Shown here in pieces: positions 17,219 to 26,956 of a stretch of 64,000 bases of DNA. The notes beneath the pieces were generated by a model. The model was not told where the DNA came from. It did no database searches and saw only the letters and a program-made list of their open reading frames with translations. Every line of letters starts with the position of its first letter. Position 1 is the first letter of the stretch. This DNA is from Solimonas sp036405815 (GTDB lineage: Bacteria; Pseudomonadota; Gammaproteobacteria; Nevskiales; Nevskiaceae): assembly GCA_036405815.1 (NCBI GenBank), contig DASWWX010000053.1, positions 62,001-126,000 on the forward strand, given 5' to 3'. The translations under genes and the position numbers were made by a program.

Positions 17219-17225
17219 CTTGACC

Positions 17226-20200
17226 CTACTCACGGTTTTGCACGTTTCTAACTGCCATGTCGCTAGTAGTACCAGCAACTGAGCTTGCTATATTGCCTGC
17301 ATTTGGACCGATACTCATTCGAAAGTATTTTGCAAAAAGAAGAGACGATCCAAGCGGGAACAAGGCTGCAAAGTTGCCAGTTGCAGCGTCCAGCAGTGAA
17401 TAACCCACGCCTAGACCTCGGGCGATAGGAGACAGAGGTCCGGCGGCAGAGATGGCTACACCAGCATGAATCTTCGCAAGCTCTACTCGAGCCGACTCAA
17501 TTGGTGCATTTAGAGGGTGACTAGCTGGATAGTTAGCCTGATAGATTAAGCAGGCCGCATCAGCACACTTGTAACGATACTCATAGTAGTTCTTGCCACC
17601 GACATCGACCAACGATCGAGTCATGTCCTCTGGAATTCGAGTGCAGCCTCCAGAAGCGCAATGGTTAAACAGATACCCATACGCCCCCAAAACTGCTCCA
17701 TCTGAGAAGTTCCCCCCCATCAGTTGTGAGCTCAATCCTGCCGCGAGGGAGGCGGACGCAAGCTGCAGCCCCGGATGCAACCCGGCAGTACTAACCGTGG
17801 TTACCTTGCCCAAAAAAGCCGAGACGGCACCGCGGCCACAGTGCCCTCCGGAAGCTGTGGCGCTTAAGCATCCGACAATTGCATGCGCTCCGATCTGCTT
17901 GCCTACCGTCTCTTGGACTACCGCGTTGGTGCCCACGGCGTTAAACGCTAGGGCGGTTCCTGTTGCAACAGCCACATTCCGGATCAGGTCTCCACCAGTG
18001 ACACCCTGAGCACGGCTGACAGTTGCTTCCATAATAGCCACGACGCCCGCAATGCAAGCCGGCCCTCCACATAGAAGTGAAGCCCCCGCACCTGCCACCC
18101 GCAGCACAGCGCCTAGATTCCCATCCGCACGCCGAATCTCCTTCCGGAAGTCTCGCTCCCACCGACGCAGTTCATGCCTGACACTTCGCTCCAGGCTCTT
18201 AAAGAAGTACCCGCTGGGATCTGTGTACCTGAGCGGGTTGTTGATGACATAGCTGTAGCGATTGAAGGACTGAAGATTGCCGGGATCTTGAATGAACGGA
18301 TCTGCAGAGGTAAAACGCGCGATCTGAGGATCGTAGACGCGTCCGTTCATATGGATCAGATTGAGCTCGTCCAGGTGCTCGTGATTGGTGAAGCCTCGAT
18401 CAGTAAACGTCCCCGAAATCCCTTCTGCTTCCGTGCCATTCAAGCGACGCCGCTCACCGAATGCCTCGTAGGAAAAGCGCTCCTTGACTAAGGCGAGATA
18501 ATCGGTGATTACATCGACTGATCCCAAAGCATCTCGAAAGATGTAGTCGGTGGCCAGCGCCAGTCCATTATCAAGGCGAGTAACCTGAACAAATGGTGCG
18601 CCTTCAGCAGAGACGTAGTAGATGTGAAACGTGCCGAGAGCACTGACACGCTTCTCATACTGCATACCGCCAACATTGTCGGGATGCACGTAAATGGTGG
18701 TGGCGTTATTGGCTTGCTGACGTACCCGCTGTCGCTCCGGGCCATACTGAAAGCTGAGAGACACTGCCGGCGAGAGCAACGCGCCAGGCCTTTGCATCTG
18801 AATGGGCAAGTTGTAGCTGCTATACGTGGTCGCCACACTCTCAGTCGGCACTTGCGCGCCTGCCGCATTGAACACAGCCTTCTGGGTCATGTTCCCGTTG
18901 GCATCGTACTGATAGCTCAGCTTCCCACCCGCGGCAAGGACCACCTCGTTGACCGCGTGCGGCCTCACGCTCGAGGATCCGCTGGTGTTGTATGCATAAG
19001 TTCCGATGGAACTAGAAGTTATATTGCCGATATCGTTGTAGTTGTAGCTGCTTACGGTCGTGCCGATAAGCGGGACTTGAATAGTGCTGGAAGTAAAGCG
19101 ATTCCTTTGATCATAGGTCAGAACTTCCGCCACGTTCTGCGTACCATCGTCTCGATAGACGATGTTTCCCACTGCGTCATATCGATACGTCAGATTCTGT
19201 ACACGATTCAGAGCGGCGGCCTTAATCGCGGTAAGCCGGCCATTGGCGGCGTTGTATGTCCGGTTCGTGGAAGTATTGCTGCCATATGTCAGCTGCGTGA
19301 TATGGCCCTCGGCGTCGACAATGTCTGCCTTCCAGTAAAGGCCGTTGCTGGTCCCGTTCCGAATCTCACTAAGGTAGCCGAGATTTGTGTACACATAGCG
19401 GACCGTGAAGCCTCCCGGATATGTCTGGCTGTCGACGCCACGACCCAAGACGTCGTAGGTCACGGAGGTCGAGTAGACGGCATCAATAGTAGTGTTAGTG
19501 CTGCTCGGGCGACCGAACGAATCAAACGTATGTACGCGACGATAGCCGTTGTCGGATTCGGCCTCGCACATCTGCCCTATGCCCTTGTTGCACACCGCGC
19601 CACTTTTGTAGCGATCGTAGTACCACGTCGATACAAGATCAGGCTCATTGCGCCTGATAGTGCGGCCCAGTAGGTCGTAGGTGAATGTCGTGACTTGATT
19701 CTTGGCGTCCGTCTGCCTTATCTGCTCTCCGATGGCGTTATAGGTATAGCTCCACGTGCCCATGTTCGGATCGACATTCGTAAGCTTGCGCCCACGCAAA
19801 TCGTACGTCGCTTGAGTGCTATTCCCCATTGGATCCACTGTGCGGATCAAATGGCCCAAGGGATCGTATTGGTACGTCAGTACCCGATTTGCAGCATCGC
19901 GCGTGCTGACAAGCCATCCTTGACTATTGATCGTGCGCGCTTCGGCACGGCCCAGAGCGTCCGTCACAATCGTTGTGAGGCCCTGATAGCTCGTATTGGT
20001 CTGAGCACCATCAGCAGCCGTGACTCGGGTTTGCCGCCCCAACAGGTCATAGTTGTAGCTGATCCAATAGATCGCCTGGCCTGCATAGTAAGGCCTCGAA
20101 GTTCGGGCAATCCTGCCCTGATTGTCGTACTCAGTATCCTGCCGGATGACTGCTGTGCCATCGAAACCCTGGGTTTCGGTTCGCACCGCGCGCTCCAGCG

Positions 20201-20840
20201 CATCAAAGTAGGTTCGCTCCCAAGGGCCGTTCGCAGCTCCTGTTGAAGCTTGAGGCTGGACTTCTACAAGGTACCGCACACCAGCAGGGCAGGCCGCCGT
20301 TCCTCCATGGATACCGCTACAGTATCGGTAGCTCCAGACGGTTCTTGTTCCATCAGGACGCGTCTCTCGACTTCTGCGCCCCCATTCATCGTATTCCCAG
20401 CTGACACTCAACCCGTTGGCATCGGTCGTGCCGGTTGGGTGGCCGTATCTATTGTCAAAAATCGAAGATGAAACTTGAGCAAGCGGATTAGTTTGGCTCG
20501 TCGGGAATCGGCCCCGCGAATCGAACGCCGTACTGGCTGATCGCGGCGCGAAGGCAGCATCGCCCGTGGGCGCCGCCGCCTCACTACCGGTAGCGAGAGC
20601 GGATCCGTTGCAGTTGCGCACAGCGCCGCTCGTCTTATTGCCGAAGATGTCATAGACAGATGTACTAGCAACACACAGATTCGAGTTACCAGGCTCGATA
20701 ACTTCCTTAATGAGTTTCCCATTGCCGTCGTACACAAATGCACTGGTCCGGGTCACGGTAGCCGCCCAGGCCGCAGACGATAATCCCGAAATGCCGAACA
20801 GAAGGCCAACGCCGAGAAGGCGGCCAAGAGTAGCGCCCAT
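17226..20840 (-). CDS. Secreted RHS/YD-repeat protein with variable C-terminal domain
   Basis: A 1204-residue protein with an N-terminal signal peptide (LLGVGLLFGISGLSSAAWA) ending near residue 26. YD repeats fill residues 30-870 (many copies of the Y-D-x-x-G-R/N type, for example YDLLGRQTRV and YDAVGNIVYRDDG). The core closes with the RHS hallmark RYSYVINNPLRYTDPSGY near residue 875. The last 325 residues are the variable tip: an amphipathic helix, Gly/Ala-rich hydrophobic stretches (GAGASLLCGGPACIAG), the GAYGYLFNHC motif common in RHS tails, then a unique end. In RHS proteins the repeats form a cocoon around a toxic tip. It lies 32 bp after the SpvB/TcB-like gene and inside a T2SS-like operon. 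Confidence 0.92.
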   Translation of the reverse strand: MGATLGRLLGVGLLFGISGLSSAAWAATVTRTSAFVYDGNGKLIKEVIEPGNSNLCVASTSVYDIFGNKTSGAVRNCNGSALATGSEAAAPTGDAAFAPRSASTAFDSRGRFPTSQTNPLAQVSSSIFDNRYGHPTGTTDANGLSVSWEYDEWGRRSRETRPDGTRTVWSYRYCSGIHGGTAACPAGVRYLVEVQPQASTGAANGPWERTYFDALERAVRTETQGFDGTAVIRQDTEYDNQGRIARTSRPYYAGQAIYWISYNYDLLGRQTRVTAADGAQTNTSYQGLTTIVTDALGRAEARTINSQGWLVSTRDAANRVLTYQYDPLGHLIRTVDPMGNSTQATYDLRGRKLTNVDPNMGTWSYTYNAIGEQIRQTDAKNQVTTFTYDLLGRTIRRNEPDLVSTWYYDRYKSGAVCNKGIGQMCEAESDNGYRRVHTFDSFGRPSSTNTTIDAVYSTSVTYDVLGRGVDSQTYPGGFTVRYVYTNLGYLSEIRNGTSNGLYWKADIVDAEGHITQLTYGSNTSTNRTYNAANGRLTAIKAAALNRVQNLTYRYDAVGNIVYRDDGTQNVAEVLTYDQRNRFTSSTIQVPLIGTTVSSYNYNDIGNITSSSIGTYAYNTSGSSSVRPHAVNEVVLAAGGKLSYQYDANGNMTQKAVFNAAGAQVPTESVATTYSSYNLPIQMQRPGALLSPAVSLSFQYGPERQRVRQQANNATTIYVHPDNVGGMQYEKRVSALGTFHIYYVSAEGAPFVQVTRLDNGLALATDYIFRDALGSVDVITDYLALVKERFSYEAFGERRRLNGTEAEGISGTFTDRGFTNHEHLDELNLIHMNGRVYDPQIARFTSADPFIQDPGNLQSFNRYSYVINNPLRYTDPSGYFFKSLERSVRHELRRWERDFRKEIRRADGNLGAVLRVAGAGASLLCGGPACIAGVVAIMEATVSRAQGVTGGDLIRNVAVATGTALAFNAVGTNAVVQETVGKQIGAHAIVGCLSATASGGHCGRGAVSAFLGKVTTVSTAGLHPGLQLASASLAAGLSSQLMGGNFSDGAVLGAYGYLFNHCASGGCTRIPEDMTRSLVDVGGKNYYEYRYKCADAACLIYQANYPASHPLNAPIESARVELAKIHAGVAISAAGPLSPIARGLGVGYSLLDAATGNFAALFPLGSSLLFAKYFRMSIGPNAGNIASSVAGTTSDMAVRNVQNRE

Positions 20841-20872
20841 ATTCTCCCCCTATACCGGTTCTGCTGTTGCCC

Positions 20873-23785
20873 TTAGGGGGCCGTAGTCGTTACGGACGCT
20901 TGCGTAAGCAAGCCGATAATCCAATTCGCCGTATCGTTGAAGTATGTGTTGGCTACAGATTTTATGTGGCCGTCACTAGTGCTGGTGTTGACTTGGGTCA
21001 GACTTCCGAAGTTGTCGTACTGCATCGAGGAGGAAACAGCAGGCAGCACCGAACCGTCCAAGTCCCAACTCGCATCTTGCGATTGTGAAACGAATGGGAA
21101 GTAGCGCGCACCTACAGCTACCACACAGCTCCCGCCCGAAGCAGGGTTCCGGCACTGATAGGTCATCGTTGATCGAGAGCGCAATCCACCGCCGGAACTG
21201 AACTTCTCGACCTTGCCAGGCATGCCGCTATATGGAAACTCCTGCCGGTATTCCGTTAGCGTGCGGGCGCCGGATTCCACTTGTCGTTGCTCCATCCATC
21301 GGAAGCCCAACGACCCTCGTCCCATTTGATGCGCCTTGAGGTCACCGTAACGATAGGTAGTAGTGATAGTCCCCGCGGCTGGCAACGCCGTGCTTGCCGA
21401 AATCATCCTCACGACGTACGAGGAGACTTGCAAGGAAACTTCGGGATAGGAAACTTCCGATCCCCTCTCAAAAACAGCAGCGTCCGTCATCGGGAGATAG
21501 CTAATCGAGGTGGCATGCGAAAGACCCGTAGAAACACCAACCATTAGATCAGATACGCCCCCCTGGGCGAGCCAGAGTTGAACCCCCTGATCCCCCCGAT
21601 AAACAAGATCGGCAATGCCATCGCCATTCACATCGGCGAAGCTAATTGTTGAGTGATTATCTCTATCGTTGCATATGCCGAATGACGAAGATTGATTGGC
21701 ACAAATTGTGTACGACTGCCAGCCCCAGAAACCCGCGCCGTTGGAAAACCAAAGTTGGATCCCCTGATCCCCACGGTAAGCGAGATCAGCCCGCCCGTCG
21801 CCATTCAAATCACCATAGAAGCTTATCGTTCTGAAGTTATCATCGTCATTGCACACGCCGAATGTCTGAAATTTATTGCCGCAGATATCCGTGATGATCT
21901 GATTGTCGGTATCCCAGCCAGCGCCCGTGGCTGGCATACATCGGACACCTGAGTCAGATCGGAAACATAGATCCGACATGCCGTCGCCATTGATATCGAC
22001 AAATCGAATCGAATCGAAGTTGTCGGAGTCGTTGCATTTTCCGTAGGCGGCCGAGCCGTTGGCACAGATGTCGGACGCATCAACATGCACAAACCCCGTC
22101 TCGAAGGAGTGAAAGGTTTGTATGCCTTGGTCACCTCTATAGATGAGATCGGCCTTGCCGTCCGCATTTACATCGACGAAGCCAATCGATCGATAATTAT
22201 CCTCGCCGTTACAGCCGCCGAAGCTGCTTGACCCGTCCGCGCAAATAGTTGTCCTCAGTCCAGCCGGCTGATCAAATCCATTACCAGCCCATAGCGCGCA
22301 ATGGATGCCATTGACCTGCCGCCAACACAAATCAGCGCGGCCATCGCCATTTAGATCTGGAGTGCGTAGAGACTTGTAGTGGGAATCCTCGACGCAAAAA
22401 TTCTGCGCGCCGAACATAGGATCAGCGCAAAAGTTGGTCGCTATCGGCGCGGAAAATTCGGTTCCTCGCGACAATGCAACTCGAATTCCGTTAAACGACC
22501 GATATACTAGATCGGCCAAACCATCTCCGTTTATATCAGCATATGAAATAGTGTCGTGGTGCGTTGCGTTAATGCACCCGCCATCGGGAGAGTTAGAACC
22601 GGATCCATTTGCACAGATGCCGGTAATTACTGGGTTGCTGGTATCCCACCCCGCGCCATTGGAGAGATAGCATCGAATACCTGCATCTGACCGATAGCAG
22701 AGATCGGACTTTCCGTCGCCATTGATATCTGGATAACGAATGGAATACTTGTTGTCGTCATCGTTGCAGACACCGTGTAGCTGTGAACCGTTTGCACAGA
22801 TGTCCGTCGATACCACCTGCGTGTAGCGGGTTTGATTGGTTCCGCTCCAGGTAAAAGTTGTCGCCGGTCTACAGGACTTAGGCTGCACGAGGCTGCCACC
22901 TGCACATTCTGTAATGCCAGACACTCTGGAAAGCGCCGTGGCGGGGCTAACCTGATACGCGATCGCGTAACTTCTCAACGTTTCGCCCGCCGCATCCAAC
23001 GCTTGTATGGACGAAAGGCGGGAAGAAAGCAGAATTCGTGCGCCGCCTTGATAGAGAGAAAGAGGATCAGGCCTAGGCGCGTACTGAAAGTGCACGTGAA
23101 GATTCGGGGCATGTCCAGTGAGTGCATGACCGGTGTAGCTGATCTGCTTTGGCAGATAGTCGCCGCCCACTTCGAAGTAGTTAACGACCATGAAGTTCTG
23201 CTGGCGATCCGACAGTCGATTCATCGACCAGAGTCTTGCTGTTGTCGATCCAGGCACCTCGATGCGGGAGTCAGCCGAGTTTCCATACTCGATAACTTGG
23301 CCAGATTTCGTCCATGCTCGGAAGTATGCCGGCCCGGTGCCCGCAGTCCCGTACGAGATAACTCTGGTAAAGGAGTCAATCTCAGTTCGGTACTCCGTAC
23401 CATTGGCGCCGTAAGTGCCCGCAATTGAAACGAGGCGCTGGCCATCGAGACAAAATTTGTCTTGAGCATCAAAGCTGATGTTGCGACGACGGCCGTCTTG
23501 CGCGGCAGTCGCCGGACATCGCGTGATCACGGATATCCCCGCGACCGTCCAACCCACACCCATCAAACCGTTGCCAGCTTGACTGTTGTAGTTCAGAAGC
23601 AAATCCGGTTGGATGCCTGCAGTGCCCCGCGCAACGACAATAGGGATCGAATAGCTGGCCGCCCCACCCTCGGTAACAGTGAGAGACCCTTCCGTGCTCA
23701 TTACAGCAAGCGCCGGCATCGACATCAGACATGCCGCCACAGCAGCGGCCAAGCGCGCGCGCGCACTCAAAAAGTTCATCCCCAA
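20873..23785 (-). CDS. Secreted SpvB/TcB-like protein with seven Ca-binding VCBS-type repeats
   Basis: A 970-residue protein with a signal peptide (RLAAAVAACLMSMPALA). The first 120 residues match the SpvB N-terminus (GAASYSIPIVVARGTAGIQPD, with LLLNYNSQAGNG and GVGWTVAGIS). Residues 340-720 hold seven FG-GAP/VCBS-like repeats, each with a D-x-N-x-D-G-x-(A/S)-D calcium loop (DINGDGKSD, DLNGDGRAD, DVNADGKAD and so on). Most are followed by an ICANGS...CNDDDN cysteine element. The C-terminus is a TcdB middle-like region that stops just where YD repeats would begin. The RHS gene downstream supplies those repeats, so the two look like halves of a TcB/TcC-type shell encoded separately, each with its own signal peptide. 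Confidence 0.92.
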   Translation of the reverse strand: MGMNFLSARARLAAAVAACLMSMPALAVMSTEGSLTVTEGGAASYSIPIVVARGTAGIQPDLLLNYNSQAGNGLMGVGWTVAGISVITRCPATAAQDGRRRNISFDAQDKFCLDGQRLVSIAGTYGANGTEYRTEIDSFTRVISYGTAGTGPAYFRAWTKSGQVIEYGNSADSRIEVPGSTTARLWSMNRLSDRQQNFMVVNYFEVGGDYLPKQISYTGHALTGHAPNLHVHFQYAPRPDPLSLYQGGARILLSSRLSSIQALDAAGETLRSYAIAYQVSPATALSRVSGITECAGGSLVQPKSCRPATTFTWSGTNQTRYTQVVSTDICANGSQLHGVCNDDDNKYSIRYPDINGDGKSDLCYRSDAGIRCYLSNGAGWDTSNPVITGICANGSGSNSPDGGCINATHHDTISYADINGDGLADLVYRSFNGIRVALSRGTEFSAPIATNFCADPMFGAQNFCVEDSHYKSLRTPDLNGDGRADLCWRQVNGIHCALWAGNGFDQPAGLRTTICADGSSSFGGCNGEDNYRSIGFVDVNADGKADLIYRGDQGIQTFHSFETGFVHVDASDICANGSAAYGKCNDSDNFDSIRFVDINGDGMSDLCFRSDSGVRCMPATGAGWDTDNQIITDICGNKFQTFGVCNDDDNFRTISFYGDLNGDGRADLAYRGDQGIQLWFSNGAGFWGWQSYTICANQSSSFGICNDRDNHSTISFADVNGDGIADLVYRGDQGVQLWLAQGGVSDLMVGVSTGLSHATSISYLPMTDAAVFERGSEVSYPEVSLQVSSYVVRMISASTALPAAGTITTTYRYGDLKAHQMGRGSLGFRWMEQRQVESGARTLTEYRQEFPYSGMPGKVEKFSSGGGLRSRSTMTYQCRNPASGGSCVVAVGARYFPFVSQSQDASWDLDGSVLPAVSSSMQYDNFGSLTQVNTSTSDGHIKSVANTYFNDTANWIIGLLTQASVTTTAP

Positions 23786-23957
23786 TCCCCCGATTCAAGC
23801 TTAGAAAACTAAGCGCCAAGCCCCCGCTATAGCGCTCGTGCTGCTTGCAGCTATTTTTAGCCTGTATCCTACATATACATCAGAATTATCTGATTGACAA
23901 TGGGGCGATGGTAGAGCTGTAGAGAGAGCCCTGAAGTTCATCGCTTCACGGCTGGAG

Positions 23958-24470
23958 TCAGGGGTTGTCAAAGATGCCCCATCGCGCAGCCAGCTCGAAG
24001 CGAAGCGGCAGTTGCGAGCTTGGATCATGAATTTCCTGCCGGACAATGTACGGCGCTGCCAGCTCATTTGAGGCGCCCAATCGCCTGGAGTAAGCCAACA
24101 GCGCCCCCATGTCTCGAGACAGGCCGACCATGCTCACGGTTCCGTCGAGCGGTCTAATTGAGAGCTGCAACAATGCAATGTCATCGTTTGCTGCAGCTTC
24201 AATGTCTCCTAGCACACTGTCCCACGGCAGTCTCAGTGCAGATGAGATCACCCTTGCTTCTTTTATCGAGCGCGCAAGCGCCTCGGCGCCCGCATTAGGT
24301 TCCGACGTAATTGGCTGTCGGAGCATTTGCTCAGTCCTTTCTATCTTCTGCCGGACATGCAGCGTGGCACCACATACGCATAGGAGGCCGATGGTAGATA
24401 ACAGCATGATTGTCCAGCCCAGCTTCCGGCGCACCGGCACGTAGTCGCTAAAATCAAGCTCAGTGCGCAT
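23958..24470 (-). CDS. PilN-like assembly protein
   Basis: The start chosen is the ATG at 24470 (MRTELDFSDYVPVRRKL), because it overlaps the PilM-like stop. A longer frame to 24506 exists. The 170-residue protein has the PilN layout: a short cytosolic tail beginning with an acidic/hydrophobic motif (LDFSDYVP) that in this family binds PilM, one transmembrane helix (MLLSTIGLLCVCGATLHV), a coiled coil, and a ferredoxin-like periplasmic domain. The next gene downstream is not pilO but the SpvB-like gene, 172 bp away. Confidence 0.78.
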   Translation of the reverse strand: MRTELDFSDYVPVRRKLGWTIMLLSTIGLLCVCGATLHVRQKIERTEQMLRQPITSEPNAGAEALARSIKEARVISSALRLPWDSVLGDIEAAANDDIALLQLSIRPLDGTVSMVGLSRDMGALLAYSRRLGASNELAAPYIVRQEIHDPSSQLPLRFELAARWGIFDNP

Positions 24471-25248
24471 TTTCAACGAGGCCGGATTGAGCAACTGCGC
24501 GAGCACTGGGCAGCGTAAACACTGATTTCTTCTCTAAGAGAAGAATCGGCATTCCATCGACATACCCGCGGAGAAGATACTCCTGCCGCAGAATGTCTTG
24601 CCAGCAGGACGACATCGCCCCGCAGTCGGGTGACGAGGGAAGATGTCGCAGCCAAACTGAAGACCACCCCTCAGCCGAGCGAGTGCCGCCAACCACAGCA
24701 CGTTCACCAACCGAGACGACAAGGTGCTCGACAGAGGGCATTTCTTGCCATTCCGCACTCAGCTTATGGATGAAGGAGGGCCGGCACAGCTTTAACGTGA
24801 GGCCGCGTGCACGGCACACATGTCGTACCGAGCTGATAAAGCCAAGCTCGATGGCGCACGCGATCGCTGGTCGCCGCCTCACTGCGGCGTCGATGCGAAT
24901 GTCCCAGCCGTCCATTGAGCCGCCATAGGCAACCTCGAAGCATGCAAGAGCCAAAGACTTTCGCTCGGGAGTTCGCTGCAGATCGGCCCGCCATGGCACT
25001 ACGGCATATCTCACGAATATATCGTCCACGATCAGATGCAAAGAGGCCCCTTGAAATGAGCGCTGATCCAGCCAACGGGAAAAGACTTCTAGGCCTGTAG
25101 TCCATGCAGCAACACTGCCGGCCGGAGAGGGTGAATGAAGAATGGCCCGCTCGATCGGCCGGTTCGTCCAAGCGTTGGATAGAACGTCGACCTGGACATG
25201 GCCAGCGCCGAGCGCCACATTCAGAACCCTACCCAGCAAAGCTGACAC
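24460..25248 (-). CDS. PilM/GspL-like actin-fold protein
   Basis: A 262-residue cytosolic protein with no membrane helix. The segment LHLIVDDIFVRYAVVPW and the following alpha/beta pattern (ACFEVAYGG, ACAIELGFISSVRHVCRARGL, LVVSVGERAVVGG) are consistent with the degenerate actin/PilM fold of MSHA and PilM-type proteins, which bridges the ATPase and the PilN tail. Overlaps of 20 bp with the GspE-like gene upstream and 11 bp with the PilN-like gene downstream fix it in the operon. Sequence similarity is weak, so the call rests partly on gene order. Confidence 0.68.
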   Translation of the reverse strand: MSALLGRVLNVALGAGHVQVDVLSNAWTNRPIERAILHSPSPAGSVAAWTTGLEVFSRWLDQRSFQGASLHLIVDDIFVRYAVVPWRADLQRTPERKSLALACFEVAYGGSMDGWDIRIDAAVRRRPAIACAIELGFISSVRHVCRARGLTLKLCRPSFIHKLSAEWQEMPSVEHLVVSVGERAVVGGTRSAEGWSSVWLRHLPSSPDCGAMSSCWQDILRQEYLLRGYVDGMPILLLEKKSVFTLPSARAVAQSGLVENAH

Positions 25249-26956
25249 GATTCACCTCTTCCAACGTTGTTCGTCCTGAGCTCAATAGCGTGGTCACCGA
25301 CTCCCGAAGAAAGCGGGTCCCCCGCGCTGCAGCTGCATTCTTAATCGAGCGCATCGGCGCGCGGGCCGCGATGAGATCTCGAAGTTCGTCGTTGAGCCGC
25401 AAGATTTCTGCAACCGCACAGCGCCCTTTGTACCCCGTTCCCCTGCATTCTCGGCAACCCCGCCCTTTCTGAAAGTTTGTCGAGCCGACCTCCCCCATAG
25501 AAAGTCCAGAATCCTGCAACTCTTCTCGAGAATATGAGACCGGAACGCTGCAGTTGACACAGTTCACTCGCACCAATCTCTGGGCGACGATCCCATTCAC
25601 GGCAGCGACGAAGCTGTATGGATCAACGCCCATATGAAGAAATCGCCCCAGAACGTCAAATGCGTTATTTGCATGCACGGTCGTGAACACGAGATGTCCG
25701 GTTAAAGCCGACTGAATCGCAATCTGGGCAGTCTCTGCATCGCGAATCTCTCCGACCAGAATCTTGTCAGGATCGTGGCGAAGAATAGACCGCAGTCCCC
25801 TGGCAAACGTTAAGCCTTTTCTCTCGTTGACAGGAACCTGCAAAATCCCTTGGAGTTGATACTCAACGGGATCCTCAATCGTGATGATCTTATCCTGGCC
25901 AGTATTTATCTCTGAGAGGACGGCATAGAGTGTTGTGGTCTTACCGCTACCGGTAGGGCCGGTGACCAGGAGCATCCCGTGCGGCTCCCGTGACATTCTG
26001 CGAACGACGGCCATGCTCGCCTGATCGAAGCCAAGCAGGTCAAGGCGCAGCGTTTGGAACTGGTCTGCAAGCGTTCTCTTGTCCAGAATTCTTATAACAA
26101 CATCTTCACCATGGAGGCTGGGCATGATGGAGACACGGAAGTCCGTTGGGTGCCCCTTAATGGACAGCCTGAACCGCCCATCCTGAGGGACGCGGCGCTC
26201 GGTTATGTCCAATTCAGCCATAACCTTGATCCTGGAAATGGCCTGCTCAGAAGATTCAACTCCAGGCAACATCGCCGCCGATATCAATACGCCGTCTACT
26301 CGATACTTGATTTGCAGGCCATGAGCTTGTGACTCCAGATGAACATCGCTGGCCCCAACCTTCATTGCGTCATAGATTGTCGAGTTAATCAGGCGCACAG
26401 TCGGACTGGAGTCCGATGAGATGGAAACCAGCGAGACATCTTCTACGGCTATCTTTTCGGATCCTAAAGCCGTGATCGGCGGCGGCAGCCCATCCATTGC
26501 TCGCAATACTTCTTCTTGGATTACCAGCCAAGCTATAAAGTCATCGCGGTGAACGACATGCCACCTCAATGCACCAAAGCTTGACTCCAAGCGCGTTCGG
26601 GCAGCCAAGTCGAATGGATCCGCCGTTACGCCAATCAGCCCATCCTTGTCTGCAATTAGCGCACAGCGCAGACGTTGGCAGTCGGCGAAAGATATGGCGG
26701 AAAAGTCTGGGCTAGCGTTCCGAAGGCTTTGCATGTCGAGACAGGGCATCATCACCGCCTCAGATAGGCTCGGCATGAACCTGTCTGCAGGTAGGGCAAG
26801 CATCCTCTCAAGTGCTTCAGTGACCGAGGTTCGCGCGTCAGCCGCCTCTGCCCTAGCCGCCCGTATCAGTCCCGAGGAAATGCCCCCGGCTGATGTTTTA
26901 CCCTCTTCCGTCGAACCATCCGTATCCGATGCAACCGCTGAACGACCCCAGCTCAT
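25229..26956 (-). CDS. GspE/PilB-family secretion ATPase
   Basis: A 575-residue AAA-type assembly ATPase. The N-terminal 170 residues are a GspE_N-like domain. The ATPase core has the Walker A motif GPTGSGKTTTLY near residue 330, an Asp box (ITIEDPVEYQL), a Walker B-like RSILRHDPDKILVGEIRD and a His box (TGHLVFTTVHANNA). A tetracysteine zinc element (CVNC ... CREC) follows near residue 470, typical of GspE/PilB/MshE. It powers pseudopilus assembly from the inner-membrane face. Its start overlaps the GspF-like stop by 4 bp. The C-terminal tail is normal. Confidence 0.95.
   Translation of the reverse strand: MSWGRSAVASDTDGSTEEGKTSAGGISSGLIRAARAEAADARTSVTEALERMLALPADRFMPSLSEAVMMPCLDMQSLRNASPDFSAISFADCQRLRCALIADKDGLIGVTADPFDLAARTRLESSFGALRWHVVHRDDFIAWLVIQEEVLRAMDGLPPPITALGSEKIAVEDVSLVSISSDSSPTVRLINSTIYDAMKVGASDVHLESQAHGLQIKYRVDGVLISAAMLPGVESSEQAISRIKVMAELDITERRVPQDGRFRLSIKGHPTDFRVSIMPSLHGEDVVIRILDKRTLADQFQTLRLDLLGFDQASMAVVRRMSREPHGMLLVTGPTGSGKTTTLYAVLSEINTGQDKIITIEDPVEYQLQGILQVPVNERKGLTFARGLRSILRHDPDKILVGEIRDAETAQIAIQSALTGHLVFTTVHANNAFDVLGRFLHMGVDPYSFVAAVNGIVAQRLVRVNCVNCSVPVSYSREELQDSGLSMGEVGSTNFQKGRGCRECRGTGYKGRCAVAEILRLNDELRDLIAARAPMRSIKNAAAARGTRFLRESVTTLLSSGRTTLEEVNRVSFAG

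Noticed and set aside
18624..20246. Long open frames antisense to the RHS gene
   Set aside because: They follow the repeat structure of the RHS gene and have no protein family features.
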